Assembly (NCBI GenBank): GCA_937916035.1
Contig: CALGIH010000223.1
Coordinates: forward strand, 1-7,125
Reading direction: 5' to 3'
From: an uncultured Lacinutrix sp.
GTDB lineage: Bacteria; Bacteroidota; Bacteroidia; Flavobacteriales; Flavobacteriaceae
DNA length: 7,125 nt
Part shown: positions 1 through 5,916 of the stretch, piece by piece
Layout of the letters: every line of letters starts with the position of its first letter
How positions within the stretch are numbered: position 1 is the first letter of the stretch
The notes under the pieces: generated by a model
What the model saw: the letters and a program-made list of their open reading frames with translations, nothing else
Database searches by the model: none
What the model was told of the DNA's origin: nothing
Made by a program: the position numbers and the translations under genes

Positions 1-13
1 ATTCTTATTTAGA

Positions 14-90
14 CTTATTCCAAATAAAGTTTTTTGAAGCAACAAAAATAACATCGAAAAAGAAAAAAAACAAGCTTTATTTAGAATAAT
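14..90. repeat. Imperfect inverted repeat downstream of the HMG-CoA lyase gene
   Basis: Arms at 14-29 and 75-90 are reverse complements at 14 of 16 positions, separated by an A-rich 45-base spacer. The same region also has a short direct echo of TTATTTAGA (5-13 and near 77-85). It lies just past the stop codon of the minus-strand HMG-CoA lyase gene and could be a 3' transcript structure. No clean T-tract follows the closing arm in the minus direction, so I do not call it a terminator. The rest of 1-115 shows no gene. Confidence 0.35.
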
Positions 91-115
91 TTTAAATAAT
101 ATTTATCATCCAATT

Positions 116-982
116 TTAATGATAATTGGTGAAGATTTTTGTGGCCTCATTATAAGCACTTTCGAAGCTCAAGGCATTTAAATTACTATTAGATTTTTTT
201 GAAGTAAAATAAGATAACAACTTCTCAGTTGGCATATTTCCTGTGAGCTCATCTTTAGCCATCGGACAACCACCAAAACCTTGAATAGCTCCATCGAAAC
301 GTCGGCAACCAGCTAAATAAGCGGCATTTACTTTTTCAAACCATGTAGTTGGAGTTGTATGTAAATGTGCCCCAAATTCTATATCTGAATATTGAGGTAT
401 TAAACTTGAAAAAAGATATTTAATATTTTCAGGATTTGAGCTTCCAATAGTATCGCTAAGCGACAAAATTTTAACTCCCATTTTGCTCAAACGTTCTGTC
501 CACTCACCTACTATTTCAACATTCCAAGGATCACCATAAGGATTCCCAAAACCCATTGATAAATAAGCAACAACTTCTTTGTTTGAGACATCTGCTATAT
601 CAAGTATTTCTTGAAGTGTTACCACAGATTGCGAAATGGTTTTATGGGTATTACGCATTTGAAAGTTTTCAGAAATCGAAAATGGATATCCTAAATATTT
701 AATCTCTGAATGCTCTGCAGCATCGCTTGCTCCTCGTGTATTAGCTACAATAGCTAACAATTTACTTTTTGTAGCAGATAAATCCAATTGTGCTAGTACT
801 TCAGCAGTATCTAACATTTGAGGAATTGCCTTTGGAGAAACAAAACTCCCAAAATCAATGGTGTCAAAACCTACTCGCAATAATGATTGAATGTAATGCA
901 CCTTTTCTTCCGTAGGAATAAAACTTTTAATGCCTTGCATGGCATCTCTTGGGCATTCAATAATTTTTATTTGATCTGGCAT
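116..982 (-). CDS. Hydroxymethylglutaryl-CoA lyase (Bacteroidota-type variant)
   Basis: A 288-residue protein predicted to cleave 3-hydroxy-3-methylglutaryl-CoA into acetyl-CoA and acetoacetate in the cytoplasm, the last step of leucine breakdown. It has the HMGL-like TIM-barrel layout. An ECPRDAMQG segment (residues 9-17) supplies the catalytic Arg12 and metal-binding Asp13. SFVSPKAIPQM follows at 46-56, SDTIG at 176-180, the metal-binding HLH at 206-208, and the signature loop GFGGCPMAKDELTGNMPTEKL from 235, with catalytic Cys239 and Asn249. Compared with the animal enzyme the first motif is shortened (no Gly before PRD) and the Cys-to-Asn loop is one residue longer. From memory this is the usual form in Bacteroidota. 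The start is supported by an AGAGGAAC ribosome-binding-like stretch directly before ATG. It is transcribed away from the Spondin_N gene. Other members of the aldolase-type lyase family are a less likely alternative, because Cys239 and HLH are both present. Confidence 0.9.
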   Translation of the reverse strand: MPDQIKIIECPRDAMQGIKSFIPTEEKVHYIQSLLRVGFDTIDFGSFVSPKAIPQMLDTAEVLAQLDLSATKSKLLAIVANTRGASDAAEHSEIKYLGYPFSISENFQMRNTHKTISQSVVTLQEILDIADVSNKEVVAYLSMGFGNPYGDPWNVEIVGEWTERLSKMGVKILSLSDTIGSSNPENIKYLFSSLIPQYSDIEFGAHLHTTPTTWFEKVNAAYLAGCRRFDGAIQGFGGCPMAKDELTGNMPTEKLLSYFTSKKSNSNLNALSFESAYNEATKIFTNYH

Positions 983-1046
983 TGTTCCTCTTAAGTCTGG
1001 TGAAAATACTACAAATTTTCATCCTCTTTTAAACTTTACATGACAA

Positions 1047-1062
1047 ATTCTTTAAAAAGAAT
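1047..1062. promoter_or_regulatory. Palindrome in the divergent promoter region
   Basis: ATTCTTT and AAAGAAT (1047-1053 and 1056-1062) form a perfect 7-bp inverted repeat with a 2-base centre. A weaker outer pair, CTTTACAT near 1034 and ATGTAAGG at 1061-1068, surrounds it. It sits in the 126-bp gap between the divergent HMG-CoA lyase and Spondin_N genes, about 45 bases before the latter's ATG, where an operator would be expected. A TGTTTG at 1075-1080 resembles half of a Bacteroidota -7 box, but no full promoter match was found for either gene. Confidence 0.3.
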
Positions 1063-1108
1063 GTAAGGTTTATCTGTTTGTAATACTAATTAACCAAAGC
1101 TATTTACT

Positions 1109-2047
1109 ATGAAAACAATTACTAAGCAATTAAGACACATTTTTTTATCACTTTTTTTTCTTGCTTGCTTTCCCTCATATGGTCAATCTATGGCAACGTA
1201 TACAATAACATTTAAAGGAACCTGGAATGCAACAGATCATTGAGAAGGCGGTATAATATTTCCTACTAATGACCACTGGTCAGATTTGGTTGGCGCTACT
1301 CACAATTCATCTATTACGTTTTGGGAAGCTGGTGAATTGGCTCCATTGGGAATAGAAAATGTTGCCGAAAGAGGTGATAATGCTGAGATTTTTAATGAAG
1401 TTAATGATGCTATTTTAGCTGGAAATGCTTATCAATGGCTACAAGCAGATTTTGATATATTTGATGCATTAGGATCAGCTACTCTAACAACAGTAACAGT
1501 TAGTGAAGATTTTCCATTATTAACTTTAGTATCAATGATTGCACCAAGTCCTGATTGGTTTACTGGTGTACGTAATGTTTCATTACGAAATGGTAGTAAC
1601 TGGGAAAATAACATATCTATAGATTTGTTTCCGTATGATGCTGGTACCGAAGAAGGCACAGATTATAACACTAGCAATGCTGCAACCAATCCTCAAGGTA
1701 ATATTATGAGTTTAGTAAATGTAGCGCCTTTTAATACTAAAAAAGTAGCTACACTTAATATTAATTTAGAATCTGTTTTAAGTATCCCAACAAACGATTT
1801 TAAAACAGGAATTAAGCTAAGTCCTAATCCAACAAATGACAAAATCACTATTAGCAATACAACTTCTGAAAGCGTTGACAGTATTGAAATCTTTGATGTA
1901 ATTGGTAAATCGGTTAAAAAGGTTCAATTAAAGACAACATCTAATCAAACTATTCTAAATTTGAAAGATCTAAATGCAGGAATCTATTTGGTTAGAATCT
2001 CTTCTTTACAAGGCAATTCGTCTCTTAAAAAATTAATTATCAAATAA
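1109..2047 (+). pseudogene. Secreted Spondin_N-domain protein with T9SS type A sorting domain, interrupted by in-frame TGA
   Basis: The reading frame from ATG 1109 to TAA 2045-2047 spans 312 codons with a single TGA at 1241-1243 (codon 45). Codons 1-25 encode a signal peptide (MKTITKQLRH, then a Leu/Phe-rich core ending near FPSYGQ). Codons 30 to about 225 match Spondin_N: FKGTWNATDH before the stop, then IIFPTNDHWSDLVGATHNSS, a FWEAGELAPLGI segment, AERGDN, and the family hallmark APSPDWFTGV, with a later PYDAGTEEGTDY. The last 78 or so codons are a T9SS type A C-terminal domain (LSPNPTNDKITI, IFDVIGKSV, LNAGIYLVRI, ending KKLIIK). An intact product would be exported by Sec, then carried across the outer membrane and probably attached at the surface. 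With TGA read as stop, only a 44-residue peptide is made. A downstream TTG at 1286 gives a 253-residue frame, but it lacks the signal peptide and could not reach the T9SS. The other frame features are well preserved, so the stop is recent or a sequence error. Confidence 0.8.
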
Positions 2048-2049
2048 GT

Positions 2050-3066
2050 TTAACTTTCTAATATCGCTTTATTGATAGCTTTAATAAGTTTTGGTCCTTC
2101 ATAGATAAAGCCTGTGTACAATTGCAACAAACTCGCTCCAGCTTCTAATTTATCAAGTGCATCTTGAGCAGTATGAATACCACCAACACCAATTATTGGG
2201 AATGCTTTGTTACTTTCTTCAGATAAAAACCGAATAACTTCCGTTGACCTCTGCGTTAGTGGTTTTCCACTCAATCCACCAACTTCATTCTTGTTATCGC
2301 TTTGCAATCTATCACGAGAAATGGTTGTATTAGCTGCAATAACACCATCTATTTTAGTCTCTGCAACAATATCGATAATATCCAACAATTGCTCATTGGT
2401 TAAATCTGGAGCTATTTTTAAAAGGATAGGCTTTGGACTATCCTTTTTTGAATTCTCAATTTGAAGTGCATTTAAGAGCGCAGTCAATGGCTCTTTATCT
2501 TGCAAGGCTCTTAAGTTTGGCGTGTTTGGAGAACTAACATTCACCACAAAATAATCTACATAATCAAACAGTGTTTCAAAACATATTTTATAATCTTCAA
2601 CGGCATTTTCATTTGGAGTTACTTTATTTTTCCCAATGTTCCCTCCAATCAATACGCCTTTGTTTTTCTTTAATCTTTCAATAGCTTCCAATACTCCTCC
2701 ATTATTAAAACCCATTCTATTTATAATTGCAGAATCAGCTTTAAGTCTAAACAATCGTTTTTTAGGATTTCCGGCTTGCGGTTTAGGTGTTAAAGTTCCT
2801 ATTTCAATAAAGCCAAAGCCAAAGTTACTTAACTCATTAAACAGTTTGGCATCTTTATCAAAACCAGCTGCCAATCCAACAGGGTTTTTAAAAGTCAATC
2901 CAAACAAGTTACGCTCAAGTTTTTTATCACTCACCTCATAAATACTTCTAAATAATGCTGAACATCCAGGGATTTTAGATATAATTCTTATTAATGAAAA
3001 CGTGAAATGATGCACCTTTTCAGGATCGAAAAGAAACAGAATCGGTCGGACTAGAACCTTATACAT
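2050..3066 (-). CDS. pyrD: Dihydroorotate dehydrogenase (quinone), class 2
   Basis: A 338-residue flavoprotein that oxidises dihydroorotate to orotate with quinone as acceptor, the fourth step of pyrimidine synthesis, at the inner face of the cytoplasmic membrane. The first 40 or so residues ([20 protein letters not shown] onward) form the N-terminal helical membrane-associated domain specific to class 2. The barrel carries [12 protein letters not shown] (61-72), [10 protein letters not shown] (115-124) and [10 protein letters not shown] (176-185), with catalytic Ser179 and substrate-binding Asn176 and Asn181. FMN-site Lys217 is in LLKIAPD, Asn246 in ANTT, and GVGG is at 293-296. These positions match the E. 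coli pattern closely. An in-frame ATG at 3153 would add 29 residues without family resemblance. The ATG at 3066 places the protein at the usual family length and just behind a promoter-like box at 3084-3091. The 3' end lies 2 bases from the convergent Spondin_N gene, leaving no separate terminator. Confidence 0.95.
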   Translation of the reverse strand: MYKVLVRPILFLFDPEKVHHFTFSLIRIISKIPGCSALFRSIYEVSDKKLERNLFGLTFKNPVGLAAGFDKDAKLFNELSNFGFGFIEIGTLTPKPQAGNPKKRLFRLKADSAIINRMGFNNGGVLEAIERLKKNKGVLIGGNIGKNKVTPNENAVEDYKICFETLFDYVDYFVVNVSSPNTPNLRALQDKEPLTALLNALQIENSKKDSPKPILLKIAPDLTNEQLLDIIDIVAETKIDGVIAANTTISRDRLQSDNKNEVGGLSGKPLTQRSTEVIRFLSEESNKAFPIIGVGGIHTAQDALDKLEAGASLLQLYTGFIYEGPKLIKAINKAILES

Positions 3067-3083
3067 AGCGTTGATTTTGATTG

Positions 3084-3091
3084 CAAAAGTA
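3084..3091 (-). promoter_or_regulatory. Candidate pyrD promoter -7 box
   Basis: On the minus strand this reads TACTTTTG, an exact match to the Bacteroidota TAnnTTTG -7 element. It lies 17 bases before the chosen pyrD ATG at 3066, which implies a very short leader. No TTG at the right -33 distance was seen, so the match is partial. It argues for the 3066 start, since the longer frame from 3153 would begin upstream of the promoter. Confidence 0.45.
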
Positions 3092-3130
3092 AGGCAATTT
3101 GTAGTAATTAAAAAGAAACTTGAACAACAC

Positions 3131-3161
3131 TTGTCTCTTAAAATATCGTTCATTATTTTTG
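3131..3161 (+). promoter_or_regulatory. Candidate pepT promoter (TTG-N20-TATTTTTG)
   Basis: TTG at 3131-3133 is followed after 20 bases by TATTTTTG at 3154-3161. Both parts and the spacing fit the Bacteroidota primary sigma factor consensus (TTG, 17-23 bases, TAnnTTTG). Transcription would start around 3166-3170, leaving a leader of about 10-15 bases before the pepT ATG at 3181. The GAGGA at 3161-3165 overlaps the box and is therefore unlikely to serve as a ribosome-binding site. Confidence 0.55.
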
Positions 3162-3180
3162 AGGAAATACACTATTCATT

Positions 3181-4422
3181 ATGTTAAACAGAGATCACAT
3201 CCTAAATCGTTTTATTAGTTATATCACTATTGATACCGAAAGTGACCCAAACAGCAGCACAACTCCTAGCACAGAAAAACAATGGGACTTAGCCAATAAA
3301 TTATTTGAAGAACTCAAAGCCATCGGAATGTCTGATGTAACTATTGACGACAATGCTTATATCATGGCAACCTTGCCTAGTAATGTAGATCATGACGTGC
3401 CAACTATTGGTTTTATTTCGCATTTTGACACCTCTCCAGATTATTCAGGGGCCAATGTAAACCCTCAAATCATTGAGAATTATGATGGCTTAGATATTGT
3501 ATTAAATGAAGCTGAAAACATCATTTTATCTCCTGATTATTTTGATGATTTGCTCTTATACAAAGGTCAAACTTTGGTTACTACAGATGGAACAACACTT
3601 TTAGGTGCAGATGATAAAGCTGGAATTTGCGAAATTGTGAGTGCTATGGAATATTTGATCCAGCATCCAGAAATTAAGCATGGAACTATTAAAGTTGGTT
3701 TTACACCTGACGAAGAAATTGGACGAGGTGCTCATCAATTTGATGTCGAAAAGTTTGGTGCAGATTGGGCTTATACGATGGATGGTAGCCAAATAGGTGA
3801 ATTAGAATACGAAAATTTTAATGCAGCAGGAGCAAAACTCAAGTTTAACGGAAAAATTGTGCATCCTGGATATGCTAAAGGAAAAATGGTAAATTCCATG
3901 TATTATGCAACGGAGTTTATTAATGAATTACCGACACTTGAAACACCAGAGCACACTGATGGTTATCAAGGATTCTTCCATTTATATGCTATGAATGGTA
4001 ACGTTGAAGAAACCAATTTGCAATATATTATTCGCGATCATGATCTTGATAAATTTGAAGCTCGCAAAACCTTGATCCAAAAAATTGCAGATGCTATGAA
4101 TGAAAAATATGGCAAAACAGTCGTTGAAATTGAAATAAAAGATCAGTACTTCAATATGAAAGAAAAGGTAGAGCCTGTAATGCATATTGTTGATATTGCT
4201 GAAGATGCTATGAAAGCATTAAACATCAAACCACTAATAAAACCTATTCGTGGTGGAACTGATGGCTCACAATTGAGCTATAAAGGCTTACCATGCCCAA
4301 ATATTTTTGCTGGAGGACACAATTTTCATGGTCGTTATGAGTATGTACCAGTTGAAAGTATCTTATCAGCTACCAAAGTTATTTGTAAAATTGCTGAACT
4401 CACTCAAGAACGCTATAAATAA
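3181..4422 (+). CDS. pepT: Peptidase T (tripeptide aminopeptidase, M20B)
   Basis: A 413-residue cytoplasmic di-zinc aminopeptidase that removes the N-terminal residue from tripeptides. The M20B ligand set is complete: His81 and Asp83 in [11 protein letters not shown], Asp144 in LLGADDKAG, the Glu178-Glu179 pair in [11 protein letters not shown], Asp201 in MDGS, and His383 in [12 protein letters not shown] near the end. An insertion-type dimerisation domain lies roughly at residues 210-320, between the two halves of the catalytic domain, and [10 protein letters not shown] (357-366) is also typical. Length is within a few residues of the E. coli enzyme. It diverges from pyrD and has its own promoter-like element. 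Its TAA overlaps by one base (TAATG) with the ATG of the following DinB-like reading frame, so the two were probably cotranscribed before the second gene decayed. Confidence 0.95.
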   Translation: MLNRDHILNRFISYITIDTESDPNSSTTPSTEKQWDLANKLFEELKAIGMSDVTIDDNAYIMATLPSNVDHDVPTIGFISHFDTSPDYSGANVNPQIIENYDGLDIVLNEAENIILSPDYFDDLLLYKGQTLVTTDGTTLLGADDKAGICEIVSAMEYLIQHPEIKHGTIKVGFTPDEEIGRGAHQFDVEKFGADWAYTMDGSQIGELEYENFNAAGAKLKFNGKIVHPGYAKGKMVNSMYYATEFINELPTLETPEHTDGYQGFFHLYAMNGNVEETNLQYIIRDHDLDKFEARKTLIQKIADAMNEKYGKTVVEIEIKDQYFNMKEKVEPVMHIVDIAEDAMKALNIKPLIKPIRGGTDGSQLSYKGLPCPNIFAGGHNFHGRYEYVPVESILSATKVICKIAELTQERYK

Positions 4423-4921
4423 TGACGGTCACTGAGCAGCTTCAAAAAATAAATTTATATTTCAATCGTTACTTGAAGATGTTCAGCCAGAACTTATTAC
4501 TTGGCGACCACGAACAGACCAATGGTGTTTACTAGAAATTGTGTGTCATTTGTATGATGAAGAACAACTTGATTTCAGATATAGAGCCCAATGGGTTTTA
4601 GAGTAACCAAACGTATTACCTCCTCCTTTTAACCCATTAGACTGGGTAACAGACCATAAGTACATGGAACAGGATTATAACACAATGGTTAAAAAGTTTC
4701 TAGCTGAACGTGAGGCTTCCATAACTTGGTCAAAAGAATTAAAAAATCCAAAATGGGACAACTCATACAGGCTCCCAAAACTTGGAAAAAGAACAGCTAA
4801 GCATTATTTAGATAATTGATTGGCCCATGACTATTTACATGTAAGGCAGATTATAAAGCAAAAGTTTGATTACTTCAATAGCCAAACCAATGAAAATTTA
4901 GAATATGCTGGAATTTGGTAA
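4422..4921 (+). pseudogene. DinB-like (DfsB/YfiT-type) metal-binding protein, broken by a frameshift and two stops
   Basis: The gene begins at ATG 4422 with MTVTEQLQK, then needs a one-base correction in the AAAAAAT run at about 4444-4450 to continue as FQSLLEDVQPELITWRP, WCLLEIVCHLYDEE, RYRAQWVLE and so on. The region is 500 bases long; restoring one deleted base gives exactly 167 codons, a normal size for this family. In the downstream frame TAA at 4604-4606 and TGA at 4817-4819 interrupt the sequence. The TGA falls in DN-stop-LAHDYLHVRQI, where relatives usually have Trp (TGG to TGA). The likely metal-binding histidines (in CHLYDEE and in the HDYLH motif) are kept, and the frame ends EYAGIW before TAA. 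Without correction, translation from 4422 stops at 4533 after 37 residues. Members of this four-helix-bundle family are thiol- or metal-dependent enzymes of mostly unknown substrate. Confidence 0.8.
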
Positions 4922-4926
4922 TATTT

Positions 4927-5045
4927 CGCTCGACTTAACTTTATCAAAAAAAAAGCCAAACTTCGTTTGCATGTGCTGAACTTGTTTCAGTAACGTCTGA
5001 TATAAGTCATTAAAACGAGCTCATATCATTAAAGTTAAACGAAAC
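4927..5045. repeat. Compact block of nested inverted repeats, possible MITE-like or REP-like element
   Basis: TTAACTTTA at 4935-4943 and its perfect reverse complement TAAAGTTAA at 5030-5038 bound the block. Similarity extends outward (TCGAC on the left, ACGA on the right) to imperfect terminal arms of about 16 bases. Inside are three hairpins: GCCAAAC/GTTTGC (4955-4970), CTGAA/TTCAG (4976-4990), and TGATATAAG/CTCATATCA (4998-5028, one mismatch). It separates the DinB-like pseudogene from the truncated YdeI-like pseudogene and occupies the place where the latter's N-terminus should lie. The segment TGCTGAACTTGTTTCAG resembles an intergenic repeat I associate with Flavobacteriaceae; that is from memory and unverified. 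No open frame crosses the block. Confidence 0.5.
4946..4970 (-). terminator. Terminator-like hairpin on the minus strand, without an upstream gene
   Basis: Read on the minus strand, GCAAAC, a GAA loop and GTTTGGC (one bulged base) are followed by nine T residues, the form of an intrinsic terminator. No minus-strand gene ends here: both neighbours are plus-strand pseudogenes. It probably belongs to the surrounding repeat block or blocks antisense transcription. Confidence 0.35.
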
Positions 5046-5055
5046 TTAAAAACAA

Positions 5056-5557
5056 ATTCATGAAGCCATCAAATGGAGTGCTCCTGTTTATGATTTAGGA
5101 GGTAAAAATGTGATTGGTCTTGGAGCTTATAAAAACCACCTTGGTGTTTGGTTCTTTTAATGGTGTCTTTTTAAAAGATGAGCACGACTTATTGGTCAAT
5201 GCACAAGAAAAAACAAAAGCCTTACGTCAATTGCGCTTTGAGTCTATCAACGACATAAATAAAGATGTTGTTTTAGAGTATGTTAAAGAAGCCATTGAAA
5301 ATAAAAAAGCTTCAAAAGAAGTTAAACCAGATCGCTCTAAAAAGAAAACCGTTATTCCTCCAGAATTACAGACAGAGTTAAATAACGATAAGGAGTTACT
5401 CTCATGCTTTAACGCTTTATCACCTTCAAAACAACAAGAATACTGCGAACATATTGAAACCACAAAACGAGAACCAACGAAGTTAAGCCGCTTAGAGAAA
5501 ATAAACCCTATGATACTTCATGGTGCTGGCTTACATAATAAATACAAGAACTGTTAG
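5056..5557 (+). pseudogene. DUF1801 / YdeI-OmdA-like protein, 5'-truncated and frameshifted
   Basis: From 5056 one frame reads IHEAIKWSAPVYDLGGKNV, then IGLGAYKNHLGVWFF, and hits TAA at 5158-5160. Dropping one T from the TTTT at 5155-5158 joins it to the next frame as WFFNGVFLKDEHDLLVNAQ, which runs to TAG at 5555-5557. The first part is a DUF1801-type domain (EAIKW, GVWFFNGVFLKD, LRQLRFESINDI). A lysine-rich linker follows, then an OmdA-like tail (VIPPELQTELNNDKELLSCF, FNALSPSKQQEYCEHI, RLEKI). The usual 40 or so N-terminal residues before the KW motif are missing; TAA at 5047-5049 closes the frame and the repeat block lies upstream. The downstream frame alone opens at TTG 5114 (147 residues), but its first 13 codons are out of family frame. 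Function of the family is poorly known; the E. coli YdeI relation is to stress and peptide resistance. Confidence 0.75.
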
Positions 5558-5590
5558 GTACCTACTGAAAACAAAAAAGCTTCAAAAGAA
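5297..5590 (+). repeat. 24-base direct repeat (5297-5320 and 5567-5590)
   Basis: Two copies of a 24-base stretch (GAAAAYAAAAAAGCTTCAAA then AGAA) match at 23 positions and are 270 bases apart. Similarity continues to TAAACC with a 2-base gap (GT present only in the first copy). The first copy encodes ENKKASKE inside the YdeI-like pseudogene. The second lies after its TAG in the same frame, again reading ENKKASKE before TAA, and forms the left arm of the terminator. Confidence 0.7.
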
Positions 5591-5616
5591 TAAACCTTTG
5601 AAGCTTTTATTTTTTT
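5575..5616. terminator. Strong bidirectional intrinsic terminator
   Basis: AAAAGCTTCAAA at 5575-5586 and TTTGAAGCTTTT at 5597-5608 form a perfect 12-bp stem with a 10-base loop, followed by ATTTTTTT. On the other strand the A-rich stretch before the stem supplies a T-tract as well. It lies between the convergent YdeI-like pseudogene and yajC and can end transcription from both sides. Confidence 0.85.
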
Positions 5617-5628
5617 ATAATATTTCTA

Positions 5629-5916
5629 TTATTTTTTCAATACAGCTGGTGCATTTTGCTTTTTACTCATTTCCATAGAAATGGCTGAACGTTCAAATTT
5701 AATTTTACCTGCTTGTGTTTCAATAACACAAGAAGCATCTGTTAGTTCAAATATTTTGCCATGCATTCCGCTTTTGGTAATCACTTTATCACCTTTTTTT
5801 ATTTCTTCTGCAAATTTCTTTTCTTGTTTGGCACGTTTCATTTGTGGCGCAATCATAAAGAAATACACTACAGCAAACATTAAAATAAAAGGTGCAAAAT
5901 CGCTTAGTCCTCCCAT
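5629..5916 (-). CDS. yajC: Sec translocon accessory subunit YajC
   Basis: A 95-residue single-pass inner-membrane protein of the YajC family, which associates with SecDF in the SecDF-YajC complex that assists protein export. Residues 8-24 (PFILMFAVVYFFMIAPQ) are the membrane segment with the family-typical FF-I-PQ end, followed by a basic stretch (MKRAKQEKK) and the cytoplasmic domain with IKKGDKVITKSGMHGKI (39-55). Length is normal. Its ATG overlaps the TAA of the upstream DUF1573 gene by one base (TAATG), so translation is likely coupled and no separate promoter is needed. The gene ends 13 bases before the terminator stretch at 5575-5616 and is the last gene of its transcription unit. Confidence 0.93.
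   Translation of the reverse strand: MGGLSDFAPFILMFAVVYFFMIAPQMKRAKQEKKFAEEIKKGDKVITKSGMHGKIFELTDASCVIETQAGKIKFERSAISMEMSKKQNAPAVLKK

Noticed and set aside
1241..1243. Selenocysteine at the TGA of the Spondin_N gene.
   Set aside because: No convincing hairpin follows the codon, the family has no Cys/Sec site there, and no selenoprotein genes are seen.
2038..2077. Weak stem (TATCAAATAA / TTATTGATA) at the convergent ends of the Spondin_N gene and pyrD as terminator.
   Set aside because: It has a bulge, a 21-base loop and no T-tract on either strand; it lies partly inside pyrD coding sequence.
1241..4819. TGA read as tryptophan (alternative genetic code), since TGA interrupts two genes, one at an expected Trp, and no intact gene here ends in TGA.
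   Set aside because: All Trp codons in the intact genes are TGG. The DinB-like gene also has a frameshift and a TAA, and the Spondin_N position is not a known Trp. Avoidance of TGA stops is expected by chance in a few AT-rich genes.
4971..5045. CRISPR-like repeat series.
   Set aside because: The repeats are inverted arms of different hairpins, not regularly spaced direct repeats with spacers, and no cas gene is present.
5114..5557. A free-standing 147-residue gene from TTG 5114.
   Set aside because: Its first 13 codons are in the wrong frame for the family, while the other frame encodes the expected sequence; it is the tail of a frameshifted gene.
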